From positions 467,709-531,708 of the forward strand of contig CAJNDS010002424.1 in NCBI GenBank assembly GCA_905221605.1: a DNA stretch of 64,000 nucleotides, written 5' to 3'. Made by a program: the position numbers and the translations under genes. Positions within the stretch are counted from its first letter, which is position 1, and each line of letters starts with the position of its first letter. The notes beneath the pieces were generated by a model. It did no database searches and had not been told where the DNA came from. It worked only from the letters and a program-made list of their open reading frames with translations. Source of the stretch: Symbiodinium natans. Its lineage: Eukaryota > Sar > Dinophyceae > Suessiales > Symbiodiniaceae. Of this stretch, positions 38,459 to 48,580 are shown piece by piece.

Positions 38459-38544
38459 CTGCCCCATCGTTGCAAGCGAGAAGCAGACTCGCCATGGAAT
38501 GCTCGCCACTCGTGGGCGAGCCAACCTCAAAGCAGAGCGCTCGG
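38459..38544 (-). CDS. Gene B, exon 2
   Basis: Acceptor CACCACCAAG; one base completes a Thr codon with exon 1; then 28 codons reading RALCFEVGSPTSGEHSMASL and on to CNDGA, one base left; donor GTCATA. Confidence 0.55.
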
Positions 38545-39202
38545 CTTGGTGGTGTGACAGGGTATAGGGTTCAGGGTTCAGGGTTTAGGGTTTAGGGTTT
38601 AGGGTTTAGGGTTTAGGGTTTAGGGTTTAGGGGGGTTAGGGTTTAGGGGTTCGGGGTTCGGGGTTAGGGGTTTAGGGCTAGGGAATGAGGGAGGCCCTAA
38701 CCCTTCAAGGGATCATGTAGGGTACCTCATTCCCTCATTCCCTGCCAAGAACCAGCCAGCTAGAGACCAGAGGTGGTCTGGGGTTAGGTCTTAGGGGCTG
38801 AATACCCTCACCCAAAAAAGGTTTAGCTTTTATATATACTAGGATTTAGATATAACCAAAAGGTTAAAGGTACCTACCCAGCCCCTTAGGGGGTTTAGGA
38901 TCTAAGTCTAAAACTTTGGGCCTTACGGTTCTCAATCACATGGTTGCTCCGGGTTCCACAGACCCTGTTGCAGGTGCATGTTGGAACAGAGACCCTTCCA
39001 AGGAACCCTAAACCCTTAACCCCAAACCCTAAACCCTGAACCCATAAACCCCTAAACCCCTAACCCAAAACCCTAAACCCTAAACCCTAAAGCCCTAAAC
39101 CCTAAACCCAAAACCCTAAACCTAAACCCCCAAACCCTAAACCCTAAACCCTAAACCCTAAAACCCTAAACCCTAAACCCTAACCCCCCCCCCCCCCCCA
39201 AC
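38545..39202 (-). other. Gene B intron 1
   Basis: Transcript order: GTTGGGGG, TTTAGGG repeats (plus-strand 39,000-39,185), unique text with a small inverted-repeat element (38681-38742), then CCCTAAA repeats (plus-strand 38,565-38,640). Confidence 0.55.
38681..38742. mobile_element. Small inverted-repeat element, GGAATGAGG family
   Basis: GGGAATGAGGGAGGCCCT at the left and GGTACCTCATTCCCTCATTC at the right form imperfect arms. A larger relative at 62241-62435 shares both arms and the following TGCCAAGAA. Confidence 0.6.
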
Positions 39203-39309
39203 GTAATCAGGGCCAAGGGTGCGAGAGCTGCGATGCCGAACACAGAGCCCATCAGCAGCTCGATGCAAACCTCACCATGGAGCCCTTTGCCAGCAATGGT
39301 GATGAAGAC
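39203..39309 (-). CDS. Gene B, exon 1 of the chain
   Basis: Acceptor CGAAGCCCAG, then 35 codons reading VFITIAGKGLHGEVCIELLM and GSVFGIAALAPLALI plus two bases; donor GTTGGG. The hydrophobic stretch could be a membrane helix. Earlier exons were not identified. Confidence 0.6.
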
Positions 39310-41156
39310 CTGGGCTTCGGGTTTTGGGTTTAGGGTTTAGGGTTTACGGTTTAGGGTTTAGGGTTTAGGGTTTAAGGTTTAGGGCTTGGGGGTTAGGGTT
39401 GAGGTTGTGGGATTTAGGGTTTGGGGTGTTGGGTTTTAGGGCTGTATATCTTCTTTCTGGGCTCGTAGTACGGGGAATTGGTGAGTAGGTTCTTTCTAGA
39501 GGGGTCAGGGGGAGGCGCCCAAGGAACTTGTTCTAAATAGGGAACTCAGGAATTCGGAAATTAGGAAACTAAGCACTTTAGGTCCCCAATATCTATGTAC
39601 ATGGAGCGGTTTCAAGAGCGTATGCTTGGCGTACATAACTCCCAAATTCACGACTAAGGCCCTAAACTCTACACCTAAACCCCTGATCCTAACCTCAATT
39701 CCCATTCCATAACCAGCAGCAGCAGACACGGACATAGGGTTTAGGGTTTATGGTCTAGGGTCTAGGGGTTTGCTTCTGCTGCTTTTCTGAACTCGCTTCT
39801 TTGCTTTTGTGAACAGTGAATGTGCCCTGTGTGTTCTGAAGCCCTCCAAAACTTGCCAGAATTCGACACCACTACCCCAAGTTTGAGCAGCGCCTGTGCT
39901 AACAATATCCGGAACCTAAACCCTAAGCCCCAAACTCTGAACCCTGAATCCTGAATGCTTAACCCTAAACAGCAAAATGACAACAACAAATGCTCAACAC
40001 CTCGGCCCCTAAGCAAAAAAACTATGCACTATACACATGGATTAAGTTCAAGGGTTTTGGGTTTAGGGGTTTGGGGATTTAAGAGCTTAGGGTTTGGACT
40101 AAACCCTAAACCCTAAACCCTACACCCTAACCCTCAACCCCAAACCCCACAATTCCAGGCCCGACCGAGCCTGAAACCCCCCCTTGGCACCTTCCCAAAC
40201 CCTAAACCCTAAACCCGAAACCCTGAACCCAAAGTCCCCTAAAACTCCCCACTGATTGCTCCCTAAAGCTCCCTAGGCTTCCCTAAGCTTCCCTAGGTAC
40301 CTAACCCTAAACCCTAAACCCTACACCCTACACCCTACACCCTAAACCCTAAACCCTAAACCCTAAACCCTAAACCCTAAACCCTAAACCCTATCATCCA
40401 GTGCTGCGAGGAGCCAAGAGGGCCTCTACCATGCCAGCTCGCGCCATGCGCCTCGTCGTGAGAGCTAGGGTTTAGGGTCTAGGGTTTAGGGTTTAGGGTT
40501 TAGGGTTTAGGGTTTAGGGTTTAGGGTGTAGGGTGTAGGGTGTAGGGTTTAGGGTTTAGGGTTTAGGGTTTAGGGTTTAGGGTTTAGGGTTTAGGGTTTA
40601 GGGTTTAGGGTTTAGGGTTTAGGGTTTAGGGTTTAGGGTTTAGGGTTTAGGACCCTAAACCCTAAAACCCTATAAGCCCTAAACCTCAACCCGAAACCTT
40701 ACACCTCAAAGCCAACCGACGCCCGACAAATACCTACGTCGGGAGAAGGGGATCGGGAGAAGGGAATTCGAGGTGTCTGTAGGATCTCCAGCAGATTAAG
40801 GCTTTAGGTCTTGGGAGTTGAGGGATTGCGCTCCACAAACCCCTAAACCCCGAAATTCCTCAACCCCTCACCCCTCAACCCTCAACCTTCAACACTCAAC
40901 CCTCAACCCTAAACCCTAAACCTAAACCCTAAACCCTAAACCCTAAACCCTAAACCCTAAACCCTAAACCCTAAACCCTAAACCCTAAACCCTAAACCCT
41001 AAACCCTAAACCCTAAACCCTAAACCCTAAACCCTAAACCCTAAACCCCAAACCCTAAACCCCAAACCCCTAAACCCCAAACCCCTAAACCCTAAGCCCT
41101 AAACCCTAAACCCCAAACCCTAAACCCCAAACCCTAAACCCCAGACCCCCAAACAC
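39310..41156. repeat. Telomere-type mosaic between genes A and B
   Basis: TTTAGGG arrays at 39,325-39,390, 40,475-40,530 and 40,550-40,650. C-type arrays at 40,305-40,395 and a long one at 40,909-41,046. The island 40,402-40,457 is open on both strands with plausible borders on each, so I do not call it. Bases 39,440-39,740 and 39,760-40,020 are unique with no convincing gene. Confidence 0.65.
40909..41046. repeat. Long CCCTAAA array
   Basis: About 19 near-perfect copies. Confidence 0.95.
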
Positions 41157-41222
41157 CATGAAGATCATGGCCAGGCGCTCGTGGTACTCGTAGGAGGCCC
41201 TGGCGAGCTCCGACAGCAACGC
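41157..41222 (-). CDS. Gene A, exon 8
   Basis: Acceptor GGCAACCGAG, then 22 codons reading ALLSELARASYEYHERLAMI and FM, donor GTGTTT. Third positions almost all G/C. Joining to exon 7 needs a one-base shift: both borders carry AG (GC[AG]TGCG and CG[AG]GCG), so the true junction may be ambiguous or noncanonical. Confidence 0.6.
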
Positions 41223-41571
41223 CTCGGTTGCCAAGGAGCTTCATTTTTGGGTTGAGGGTTTAGGGTTTAGGGTTTAGGGTTTAGGGTTTAGGGTTTAGGG
41301 TTTAGGGTTTAGGGTTTAGGGTTTAGGGTTTAGGGTTTAGGGTTTAGGGTTTAGGGTTTAGAGCTTAGGGTTGAGGATGAAACTAAGCCCACGCAATATA
41401 GAAGTACAAAGCAAGGAGTCTTGGTTTCTTATCAGCGCCTTCTTATCCTTGCGACTTAGGATACCCCCAAACCCTAAACCCTAAACCCTAAACCCTAAAC
41501 CCTAAACCCTGAACCCTGAACCCTGAACCCTAGTTAAACCCCAAACCCTTAGGAGCAACCCGGATGCGCAC
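41223..41571 (-). other. Gene A intron 7
   Basis: Transcript order: GTGCGC, TTTAGGG and TTCAGGG repeats (plus-strand C-type, 41,465-41,550), a unique middle, then a CCCTAAA array of about 14 units (plus-strand 41,261-41,362) and CAACCGAG. G-type first, C-type last. Confidence 0.6.
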
Positions 41572-41609
41572 TGCAGCGCGGCGATCTGGTAGAAGTGCTC
41601 GTCCCGTAC
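41572..41609 (-). CDS. Gene A, exon 7 (38 bases)
   Basis: Acceptor GCTCATAG, then VRDEHFYQIAAL plus two bases (CA), donor GTGCGC. In phase with exon 6. Confidence 0.55.
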
Positions 41610-41937
41610 CTATGAGCATGCGAGGCTTTGGGGTGTTGTGGGCTGGGTGCTTGGGGTTTGGGACCCTGAACCCTGCCCCCAAACCTCTATTTTTCCCGGA
41701 AACCACAAAGCCCCCTCAACATCCTTGGGTCTCGCGCAATGTCGTGGGCCCCTAAACCCTAAAAGCCCCGAAGTCCCTAAAGCTTCAGCCCTAAAACCTG
41801 TTCAGAGGGTTTAGGGTTTAGGGTTTAAGGTTTAGGGTTTAGGGTTTAGGGTTTAGGGTTTAGGGTTTAGGGTTTAGGGTTTAGGGTTTAGGGTTTAGGG
41901 TTTAGGGTTTAGGGTTTAGGGCCTAGGGTTCAGGGAC
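41610..41937 (-). other. Gene A intron 6
   Basis: Opens GTCCCTGAACCC and runs directly into a CCCTAAA array (plus-strand TTTAGGG, 41,810-41,925), so here the C-type array is at the 5' end, an exception to the common order. Confidence 0.5.
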
Positions 41938-41956
41938 GATGGTGGCGATGACGCAG
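41938..41956 (-). CDS. Gene A, exon 6 (19-base microexon)
   Basis: Acceptor ATCTTCTTCTTCAACAG, a strong polypyrimidine tract; one base completes a Cys codon with exon 5; then CVIATI; donor GTCCCT. Very short, but it is needed to keep the frame between exons 5 and 7. Confidence 0.45.
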
Positions 41957-42237
41957 CTGTTGAAGAAGAAGATTGAGATGGAGATATGGAGATGATGGAG
42001 TCCCCCCTGGTTCCTTCTGATGGGAAGTGGAGGATGGTAATGATGCTCAGAACTCGCTTCCTCTTTGTTTGGCCCTCAAGGCTGAAACCCACAAAGAAGC
42101 CCCCCCCCTTCCCAAAACACCCTAATCCCTACGATAAGCTCTGAACCCTAAACTCTGAACCCTCACCCGAAACCCTAAACACCCTATAATCATCCCTACT
42201 CCCTACTCCCTGAGCCCTCACCCTAAACCCTAAAGAC
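41957..42237 (-). other. Gene A intron 5
   Basis: Opens GTCTTTAGGGTTTAGGG; the rest is mostly unique, ending in a pyrimidine-rich tract. No C-type array at the 3' end. Confidence 0.5.
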
Positions 42238-42303
42238 CAGTCCTCGGCATTCAGGTTCGCGTTGATGTCTGCCATGAGAAGATCCAGGTGGCTGAGGACA
42301 ACC
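42238..42303 (-). CDS. Gene A, exon 5
   Basis: Acceptor AGCGCGCAG; one base completes a Ser codon with exon 4; then 21 codons reading VVLSHLDLLMADINANLNAE and D, two bases left; donor GTCTTT. Strong third-position bias and clear helical character. Confidence 0.65.
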
Positions 42304-42525
42304 CTGCGCGCTTGATGGGCGTAGGCTGGGCTTCGTCATGCGGGCAGCTCGGGTTCAGGTGCAGGAATACTGGAATACCGGAAACGCTGGTCGCTAGAGG
42401 TGGGCGCCCTAAACCCTAAGCCCTAAACCCTGAACCCTAAACCCTAAACCCGAAACCCGAAACCCGAAACCCGAAACCCGAAACCCTGAACCCTGAACCC
42501 TATCCTAAACCCCAAAGCCCCCCAC
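42304..42525 (-). other. Gene A intron 4
   Basis: Opens GTGGGGGGC, then TTTCGGG, TTTAGGG and TTCAGGG repeats; the 3' half is unique. Confidence 0.5.
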
Positions 42526-42615
42526 GAGCTTTCCCGGGTCCTCTTGAAGTCGGGCACACGCGAGATGCACAGCAACGCAGACAGGCAGCGCGAGACCGTG
42601 TGAGGAGAGAAGAGC
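42526..42615 (-). CDS. Gene A, exon 4
   Basis: Acceptor CCAGCCCAG; one base completes a Glu codon with exon 3; then LFSPHTVSRCLSALLCISRV and PDFKRTRES less one base; donor GTGGGG. 24 of 29 third positions are G or C. Helical-repeat-like text. Confidence 0.65.
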
Positions 42616-42953
42616 CTGGGCTGGCTCGTTTAGGGTTTAGGGTTTAGGGTTTAGGGTTTAGGGTTTAGGGTTTAGGGTTTAGGGTTTAGGGTTTAGGGTT
42701 TAGGGTTTAGGGTTTAGGGTTTAGGGCTAAGGGTTCAGGGTTTAGGGTTTAGGGTTTTAGGTTTCAGGCTTTAGGGTTGAGGGTTTTAGGGGTCAAGGCT
42801 GAGGGTTTAGGGTTTTAAGGCCTCGTAAACCTTCTGATTGTAGCTTTAGACCTTCGGGCTTCAGAGGGCTCCGGCGCCCCCCCGAAACCCTAAACCCTAA
42901 ACCCTAAACCCTAAATCCTAAACCCTAAACCCGAAACCCTAAGCCCTACCAGC
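42616..42953 (-). other. Gene A intron 3
   Basis: GC donor (GCTGGTAGGG), TTTCGGG/TTTAGGG repeats, a unique middle, then a CCCTAAA array of about 14 units (plus-strand 42,630-42,727) and CCAGCCCAG. G-type first, C-type last. Confidence 0.55.
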
Positions 42954-43041
42954 TCTTGGTCAAGCGGCATATCCCGCGATGACAGAAGAAGCTGCACCAC
43001 ATCCGCCCCTTTCATGATCTGAGCTTGGATCTGCTTCGAAC
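42954..43041 (-). CDS. Gene A, exon 3
   Basis: Acceptor AACCCAG; two bases complete a Ser codon with exon 2; then 28 codons reading SKQIQAQIMKGADVVQLLLS and SRDMPLDQ, two bases left; GC donor. A GT donor four bases later would break the frame with exon 4. Confidence 0.55.
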
Positions 43042-43412
43042 CTGGGTTTAGGGTTTAGGGTTTAGGGTTTAGGGTTTAGGGTTTAGGGTTTGGGGTTTGG
43101 GGTTTGGGGTTTGGGGTTTAGGGCTTAGGGTTTAGGGTTTAGGGTTTAGGGTTTAGGGTTTAGGGTTTAGGGTTTAGGGTTTAGGGTTTAGGGCTTAGGG
43201 TTTAGGGTTTAGGGTAACAAAAACCAAGGCCGTCGGGCAAAATTTTGAAGCTAGGGTTCAGGGCCTAGGTGTCTTGGGTTCAGGCCTTTCTAGGGGCTGT
43301 GAAGGGATTCGGATCTTAAGGGCGGGCTTAGGGCCCCTTTAGGGGCCACTCGGGGTTGTTCAGGGTTCCTAATCCCTAAACCCTAAACCCTAAACCCTGT
43401 GAGCAGAGGGAC
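43042..43412 (-). other. Gene A intron 2
   Basis: Opens GTCCCTCTGC, then TTTAGGG repeats, a unique middle, CCCTAAA arrays (plus-strand 43,047-43,215) and AACCCAG. G-type first, C-type last. Confidence 0.55.
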
Positions 43413-43485
43413 TGTGCAGGATGTTGGCGAAGAACAGGACCACTGCCTGAGCAGGTGAGATCTGAAGGGGCTTGTGTGCTCCCTG
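43413..43485 (-). CDS. Gene A, exon 2
   Basis: Acceptor CCCTGCCCAG, then 24 codons reading QGAHKPLQISPAQAVVLFFA and NILH plus one base; donor GTCCCT. A second donor GTTTAG 17 bases on keeps the frame open but not the phase to exon 3. Confidence 0.6.
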
Positions 43486-43856
43486 CTGGGCAGGGCGTGG
43501 GGTTTAGGGTGTAGGGTTTAGGGCCTAGGGCTTAGGGCGTAGGGCTTAGGGCTTAGGGTTTAAGGTTTAGGTTTAGGCTTGGGTTTAGGGTTTAGGGCGT
43601 AGGGCTTAGGGCTTAGGGTTTAGGGTTTAGGGTTTAGGGTTTAGGGTTTAGGGTTTAGGGTTTAGGGTTTAGGGTTTAGGGTTTAGGGTTTAGGGTTTAG
43701 GGTTTAGGGTGTAGGGTTTGGGCTTAGGGTTTAGGGCTTAGGGTTTAGGGTTTAGGATTTAGGATTTAGGGTTTAGGGTTTAGGGTTTAGGGTTTAGGGC
43801 TCAGGGTTTGGGGTTGAGGGCTCCGGGTTAGGGTGGTGTAGGGTTGAGCTCAAGGC
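43486..43856 (-). other. Gene A intron 1
   Basis: Filled with CCCTAAA and CCCTAAG-type text in transcript orientation (plus-strand TTTAGGG at 43,610-43,710 and 43,740-43,800); no G-type array at the 5' end. Confidence 0.5.
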
Positions 43857-43933
43857 CTCTCCCGAGGACTTGTCGATCTGCTCAGAGTAGAAGAGGTCGA
43901 AGAGCAGTTTGTTGAGCCCCAGATCCACGAAAC
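43857..43933 (-). CDS. Gene A, exon 1 of the chain
   Basis: Acceptor CCTTCCGAG, two bases, then 25 codons reading FVDLGLNKLLFDLFYSEQID and KSSGE, followed by a GC donor (GCCTTG). Phase 0 into exon 2. The donor is provisional. The combined gene A text (about 172 residues) is alpha-helical and repeat-like, reminiscent of organellar RNA-binding helical-repeat proteins (FASTK or RAP type), but I cannot name it. Confidence 0.55.
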
Positions 43934-44900
43934 CTCGGAAGGCTCATCGCGTTTAGCAGGGGATCCGCAAAGTATGGTCCCTTCATTTGGGTCCTCTGAT
44001 ATATAGGCCCTTATAAACACTACACACAATAAGGGCCCATACTTCGGATCCCTTGAAACAAGGGTAAAGGGGCCCGAGGTTCCATCCCTGGATTAGGGGC
44101 TGCAGAAGCTCTTTCTGATTTAGCTGGGAGGGTCTCGGGGCTTGCGGCTTTTGATCTGGGAGCTTCAGGTTTAGGGTTTGGGGGCTGAGGGTTTAGGGCT
44201 GAAGGGGTTCTAGGGGTTGAAGGATTACTTCGATCAAGGGCCATTCGGGGCGTAGGGTCTTGAGGCTTCCAGGCAGAGTGTCCTTAGTCTGGCGGCTTCG
44301 AGGCACGGGCTAAGGGGGCTTAACGGCCCTGGATAGCGCGAGCGAGTGCAGAGCACAAGCCCCAAACCCTAAACCCTAAACCCTAAACCCTAATTAAACC
44401 CTAAACCCTAAACCCTAAATCCTAAATCCGAGCGAGCTGCATGGACCTTCGGAACCCGATGCGCCTGAAACCCTAAACCCTAAGGGCTTCGGGCTTAAGG
44501 TTTAGGGTTAGGGTTTAGGGCTCAGGGTTTAGGGTTTAGGGTTTAGGGTTTGGGGCTTGGTTTAGGATGTTTAACTTTAGGGCTTTGGGGTATAGGGCTA
44601 TGACCCCTTGAACACTTAAACCTCAGAAGGGCCACGCTGGAAGCTGCCCAAGTGGTGCTCCAGGCTCAAAAGTGCGATGCAGTGGATGCAGCACCTCCGC
44701 GTGTTGCCGGGTTTAGGGTTTAGTGTTTAGGGTTTTGGGGTTTTGGGCTTAGGGTTTTAGGGTTTTGGGCTTAGGGTTTAGGGCTTAGGGCTTAGGGCTT
44801 AGGGCTTACGGCTTAGGGCTTAGGGCTTAGGGCTTAGGGCTTAGGGCTTAGGGCTTAGGGCTTAGGGCTTAGGGCTTAGGGCTTAGGGCTTAGGGCTGGT
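43934..44900. repeat. Mosaic right of gene A
   Basis: A perfect inverted repeat GGCCCTTAT (44006-44014) and ATAAGGGCC (44029-44037). C-type arrays near 44,365-44,420. A (GGGCTTA)n array at 44,770-44,893. The island 44,640-44,708 is open on the minus strand (RRCCIHCIALLSLEHHLGSF) with extreme third-position bias and could be another exon. Confidence 0.55.
44770..44893. repeat. Variant array (GGGCTTA)n
   Basis: About 17 copies of a 7-base unit differing from TTTAGGG by one base. The same variant recurs at 56,222-56,400 and, inverted, near 55,790-55,840. Confidence 0.9.
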
Positions 44901-46095
44901 CAGACTCAGACTGGATATAGCACTTATAGTCACAAGATAATGAGAACGATCATCATAATCATCACGAGCAATAATCATTGGTAGCGTTGAGGCTTAAGGC
45001 CTAAAGGATTTTAGTGAAAAACCTGTGCTTCCTTTCTTGTGGCTACCACTGGCAGCTTAATTCCCCAAAACAAACGCCAGCAGAAGTAGGGAAACTGATG
45101 GGTTCACTTCGCCTAGGCGCCGGGCGTATCTCGCTCTCGCCTAGGCGCTAGATGCACTTTTTTGAAGCCCTACATCGCTCCGCATTGCAAGACGTGGCAG
45201 GGACGTACTTTTGCCTGTCATCCTAGGCTTGTCATCCTAGGCTTCTCATTGCAGCTCATTGCACTGCTTCGTGCTTCGTCGTGATAAAGACGACAAGATT
45301 CCGCTCTCTCACAGCCAGCACGTTGTCATGGCTCCTCAATAACAGACGATCATCAGCTTGTTGCCCCACAATGGGTAAGACTTGGCCGTTACGACATCTG
45401 GCCTTCTGCAGGTTGTGTATCAAAGCCCACCGCAGCAGCAGGAGACATCCTCTGGAGCAAGGAGGATCGAAGGGCGCCAACCTTGCTTGCCTTTGCATTC
45501 AGCAAAGACATAGTTGAGGAAGATGTCCTGGCTCTTCACCGCTCAGAATCTTCACTCTGTCATCTGCATGTAAAGACAAGTATCCACTCTCCAAGGCCAA
45601 TGCCAGCATAAGCATGAAGACAGCGACAGGTAACTCCTGCAAGTAGGCTGTAAGCTCTCGACTCAGGCACATGTAAGCATGCTGGGTACTGCCATGACCA
45701 AAAACGCCACCAAACCTGCCCATGTACCCATGCTGGAGGTGTAGAGGGCTTTGTCATCCAAAATGCCACGGCTTCCACTGCAGAATCTGCCCGGTTGCAC
45801 TAGGACTTTCAAGTCTGTGTTATGATACATGCTTGCCATCTCACCGGGATGCTTCCAGCCCTCTGGGCATATAAAATGTCCTGGGCAAGGGTCAAGCACT
45901 GCTGGCATGCTGACCAAATAGCGCAAACAAACTTCTCCGTTCGCGATCTCTGTGCTGCGAGGGAATTGGCCCAATAGTTCCTGAAAGAATTCCATCCTGA
46001 TACAAAGAGGAAGAGCTAAATGGAATAGCAGCTGTGATTTGAAGCCAAAACAGCTACAACCGGCGCTTGCGGCTTCGTTCAGATCAAGTCACAAT
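44901..46095 (-). pseudogene. Telomere-repeat-free stretch with broken or spliced coding text
   Basis: Three minus-strand frames follow each other: 45663-45995 (from MEFFQELLGQFPRSTEIANG), 45499-45723 (HAYMCLSRELTAYLQELPVA) and 45256-45498 (MQRQARLAPFDPPCSRGCLL). The first two overlap in different frames, which could mean a frameshift or an intron near 45,720. Third-position bias is weak compared with genes A to C. No family recognised. It could be a decayed gene or transposon remnant. Confidence 0.3.
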
Positions 46096-48212
46096 GGGGT
46101 TTAGGGTTTAGGGTCTGCACGGGGCTCCATTCATGCGTTCTGAGAGGATTCGGATTTCGTTGTGCATCGCGCTCACGCCTCAGTCCCGTGCAAATCTTGG
46201 GAGTGGCCTTTGACTCAACTTCTAAACCCAAAACCCTAAACCCTAAACCCTAAAGGTCCACACCTGCATCATGCAAATTCTGTAGCCATTTTCGCGGTTC
46301 AAGTTGGGGAATCTGGGTTTAGGGAGTCTGGGGTTGAGGGTTTCTGGGTTTAGGGAATCTGGGGTTGAGGACTGAAACCCCAAACCCCGAGAATCTTGCA
46401 CCTAAATCTAAACAACCCCTAACACCGTACAACCCGGCACCACTAATTAAACCTCAAAACTCCGTAGTATAGACCGTAAACATGAACACTTCGGCGCCTG
46501 AACCTCTGAAACCCTGCATCGAAACCCCAAACCCGAAACCCCAACCTGCCCTAAGCCTCTAAACCCTCAACCCTAAACCCTACACTCTAAACCCTAAACC
46601 CTACACCCTAAACCCCAAGCCTCTACACTCTCAACCACCAACCCTCTAAACCCTGGTCCACGGCGCCGGAGAACGAAGGGGTCGTGCTTGGTGAGGATCG
46701 GTTCGGCTTCCCCCTTGTCCTTGCCTCAAGAGCAAGCAAGGGCTCCCCTAAACCCTAAACCCCAAATCCCAAACCCTAAAACCCTAAAGCCTAAATCCTG
46801 AACCCTAAACCCTAAACCCCAAACCCTAAACCCTAACTCCTAAACCTCTAAACCCCTAAACCCTAAACCCTAAACCCCTAAACCCCTAAACCCTAAACCC
46901 TAAACCCTAAACCTCTGAACCCTAAACCCTAAACCCCAAAACCCTAAACCCTAAACCCTAAACCCTAAACCCTAAACCCCTAAACCCTAAACCCTAAACC
47001 TTGAATAGGGGGGGGAAGGCGAAGCTTCACATGCAGCCCGGCCGCCATCCTTCTTCATCGCCTTGATGCGGTTGGGCTGCCCGGTGCCTGTGGTTCAGGG
47101 TTTAGGGTTTAGGGCTAGGAATTAGGGTTTAGGGTCTAGGGTTGAGGGTCTAGGGTTTAGGGTCTAGGGTCTAGGGTCTAGGGTCTAGGGTTTAGGGTTT
47201 AGGGTTTAGGGTTTAGGGTTTAGGGTTTAGGGTTTAGGGTTCAGAGTTTAGGGTTAGGGCTAGGGTTGAGGGTTTAGAGTTTAGGGCTTAGGGTTTAGGG
47301 TTTCGGGTTTAGGATGAAGGAGACCAGAGTCTTTCCAGGGCCGGGAAGGGGGGTCGAGTTCAGGGTTTCGGGTCCCGAGCACCCTACAAGCGAATCCCCA
47401 AGCCTCAACAAATCCTAAGCCCCAAACCCTGAACCCTAAACCCGAAATCCCGAGAACCGAAAATCCGGGCGTGAGGTTGAACGACACGCCCAGACACTAA
47501 CTCTGGGCAGCAGCCGCAAAAGGCTCTCCAGGTAGTCTTCCTCACCCGAGGGAACTGAAAGGGCGGCTTTGTATGCGGCGGTTTAGGGTTGAGGGTGCAG
47601 CCCTGCAGAAACAAGGGGCTCTTGTTAGTGTGGACCCCGAGTCGCCCAAGACCCCAAAACCCGAAACCCGAAACCCAAAACCCTCTAAGCCCAAAATGGG
47701 CTTAGCTTCGGGTGTTGGGGGGTTGCTGGGGCGCAGGTCCTCACACTTCTTCTCCTCAGACAAGGCGAGGAAGATCCGACGATTCTCTCGAAACTCCTTG
47801 TGGGTTTAGGGTTTAGGGTTTAGGGTTTGGATTAGGGTTTAGGGTTTAGGGTGTAGGGTTTAGGGTGTAGGGTTTAGGGCTTCGGGTACGATTCTCCCGA
47901 AACTCCTTGTGGGACAGGGTTTGCTCTTGCAGCATGGGTTTGGGGATTAGGGTTTAGGGTTTAGGGTAGTTTAGGGTCTAGGGTTTAGGGTTTAGGGCTT
48001 AGGGTTTAGGGTTTAGGGTTTAGGGTTTGGGGTTTGGGGTTTAGGGTTTAGGGTGTGGGATTGTTTAGTTTTGAGAAGCCCTCCACTGCAAGCGAGTGGC
48101 AAGGAGGTTCTGCAGCAAGTAGACCCCCAGCTGCTGTAGCTGCAACTGGTCCTCCACACTCATCGTGCTGAGTAGCCCAGTAACCCTAAACCCTAAACCC
48201 TAAACCGGCTAG

Positions 48213-48263
48213 ATACCTTACAAGGGAACCCAGAGCCAAAAAAGTGTAAAGGGTACCACTGGG
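48213..48263. repeat. Dispersed repeat fragment
   Basis: CCTTACAAGGGAACC ... AAAGGGTACCACTGGGCAA is related to the repeats at 10,800-10,860 and 61,040-61,087. Confidence 0.5.
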
Positions 48264-48292
48264 CAACCAAGCATGGGATCCTCTACGACGAC

Positions 48293-48580
48293 AACCCTAA
48301 AAACCCTAAAAACCCTAAAAACCCTAAAAACCCTGAAAACCCTAAAAACCCTAAAAACCCTAAAAACCCTAAAAACCCTAAAAACCCTAAAAGCCCTAAA
48401 AACCCTAAAAACCCTAAAAACCCTAAAAACCCTAAGAACCCTAAGAACCCTAAAAACCCTAAAAACCCTAAAAACCCTAAAAACCCTAAAAACCCTAAAA
48501 ACCCTAAAAACCCTAAAAACCCTAAACACCCTAAAAACCCTATAAAAACCATAAAAAACCCTAAAAACCCTAAAAACCCT
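48293..48580. repeat. Variant array (CCCTAAAAA)n
   Basis: About 30 copies of a 9-base unit with two extra A. Because nine is a multiple of three, frames through it look like long Lys/Thr/Leu or Phe/Leu/Gly proteins; these are artefacts. Confidence 0.95.

Noticed and set aside
40402-40457. Exon-like island
   Set aside because: Both strands are open with usable borders (plus to GTGAGA; minus to a stop), so no strand could be chosen.
48218-48552. Lys-Thr-Leu and Phe-Leu-Gly repeat proteins
   Set aside because: The 9-base CCCTAAAAA unit keeps every frame open; no coding signal besides the repeat.
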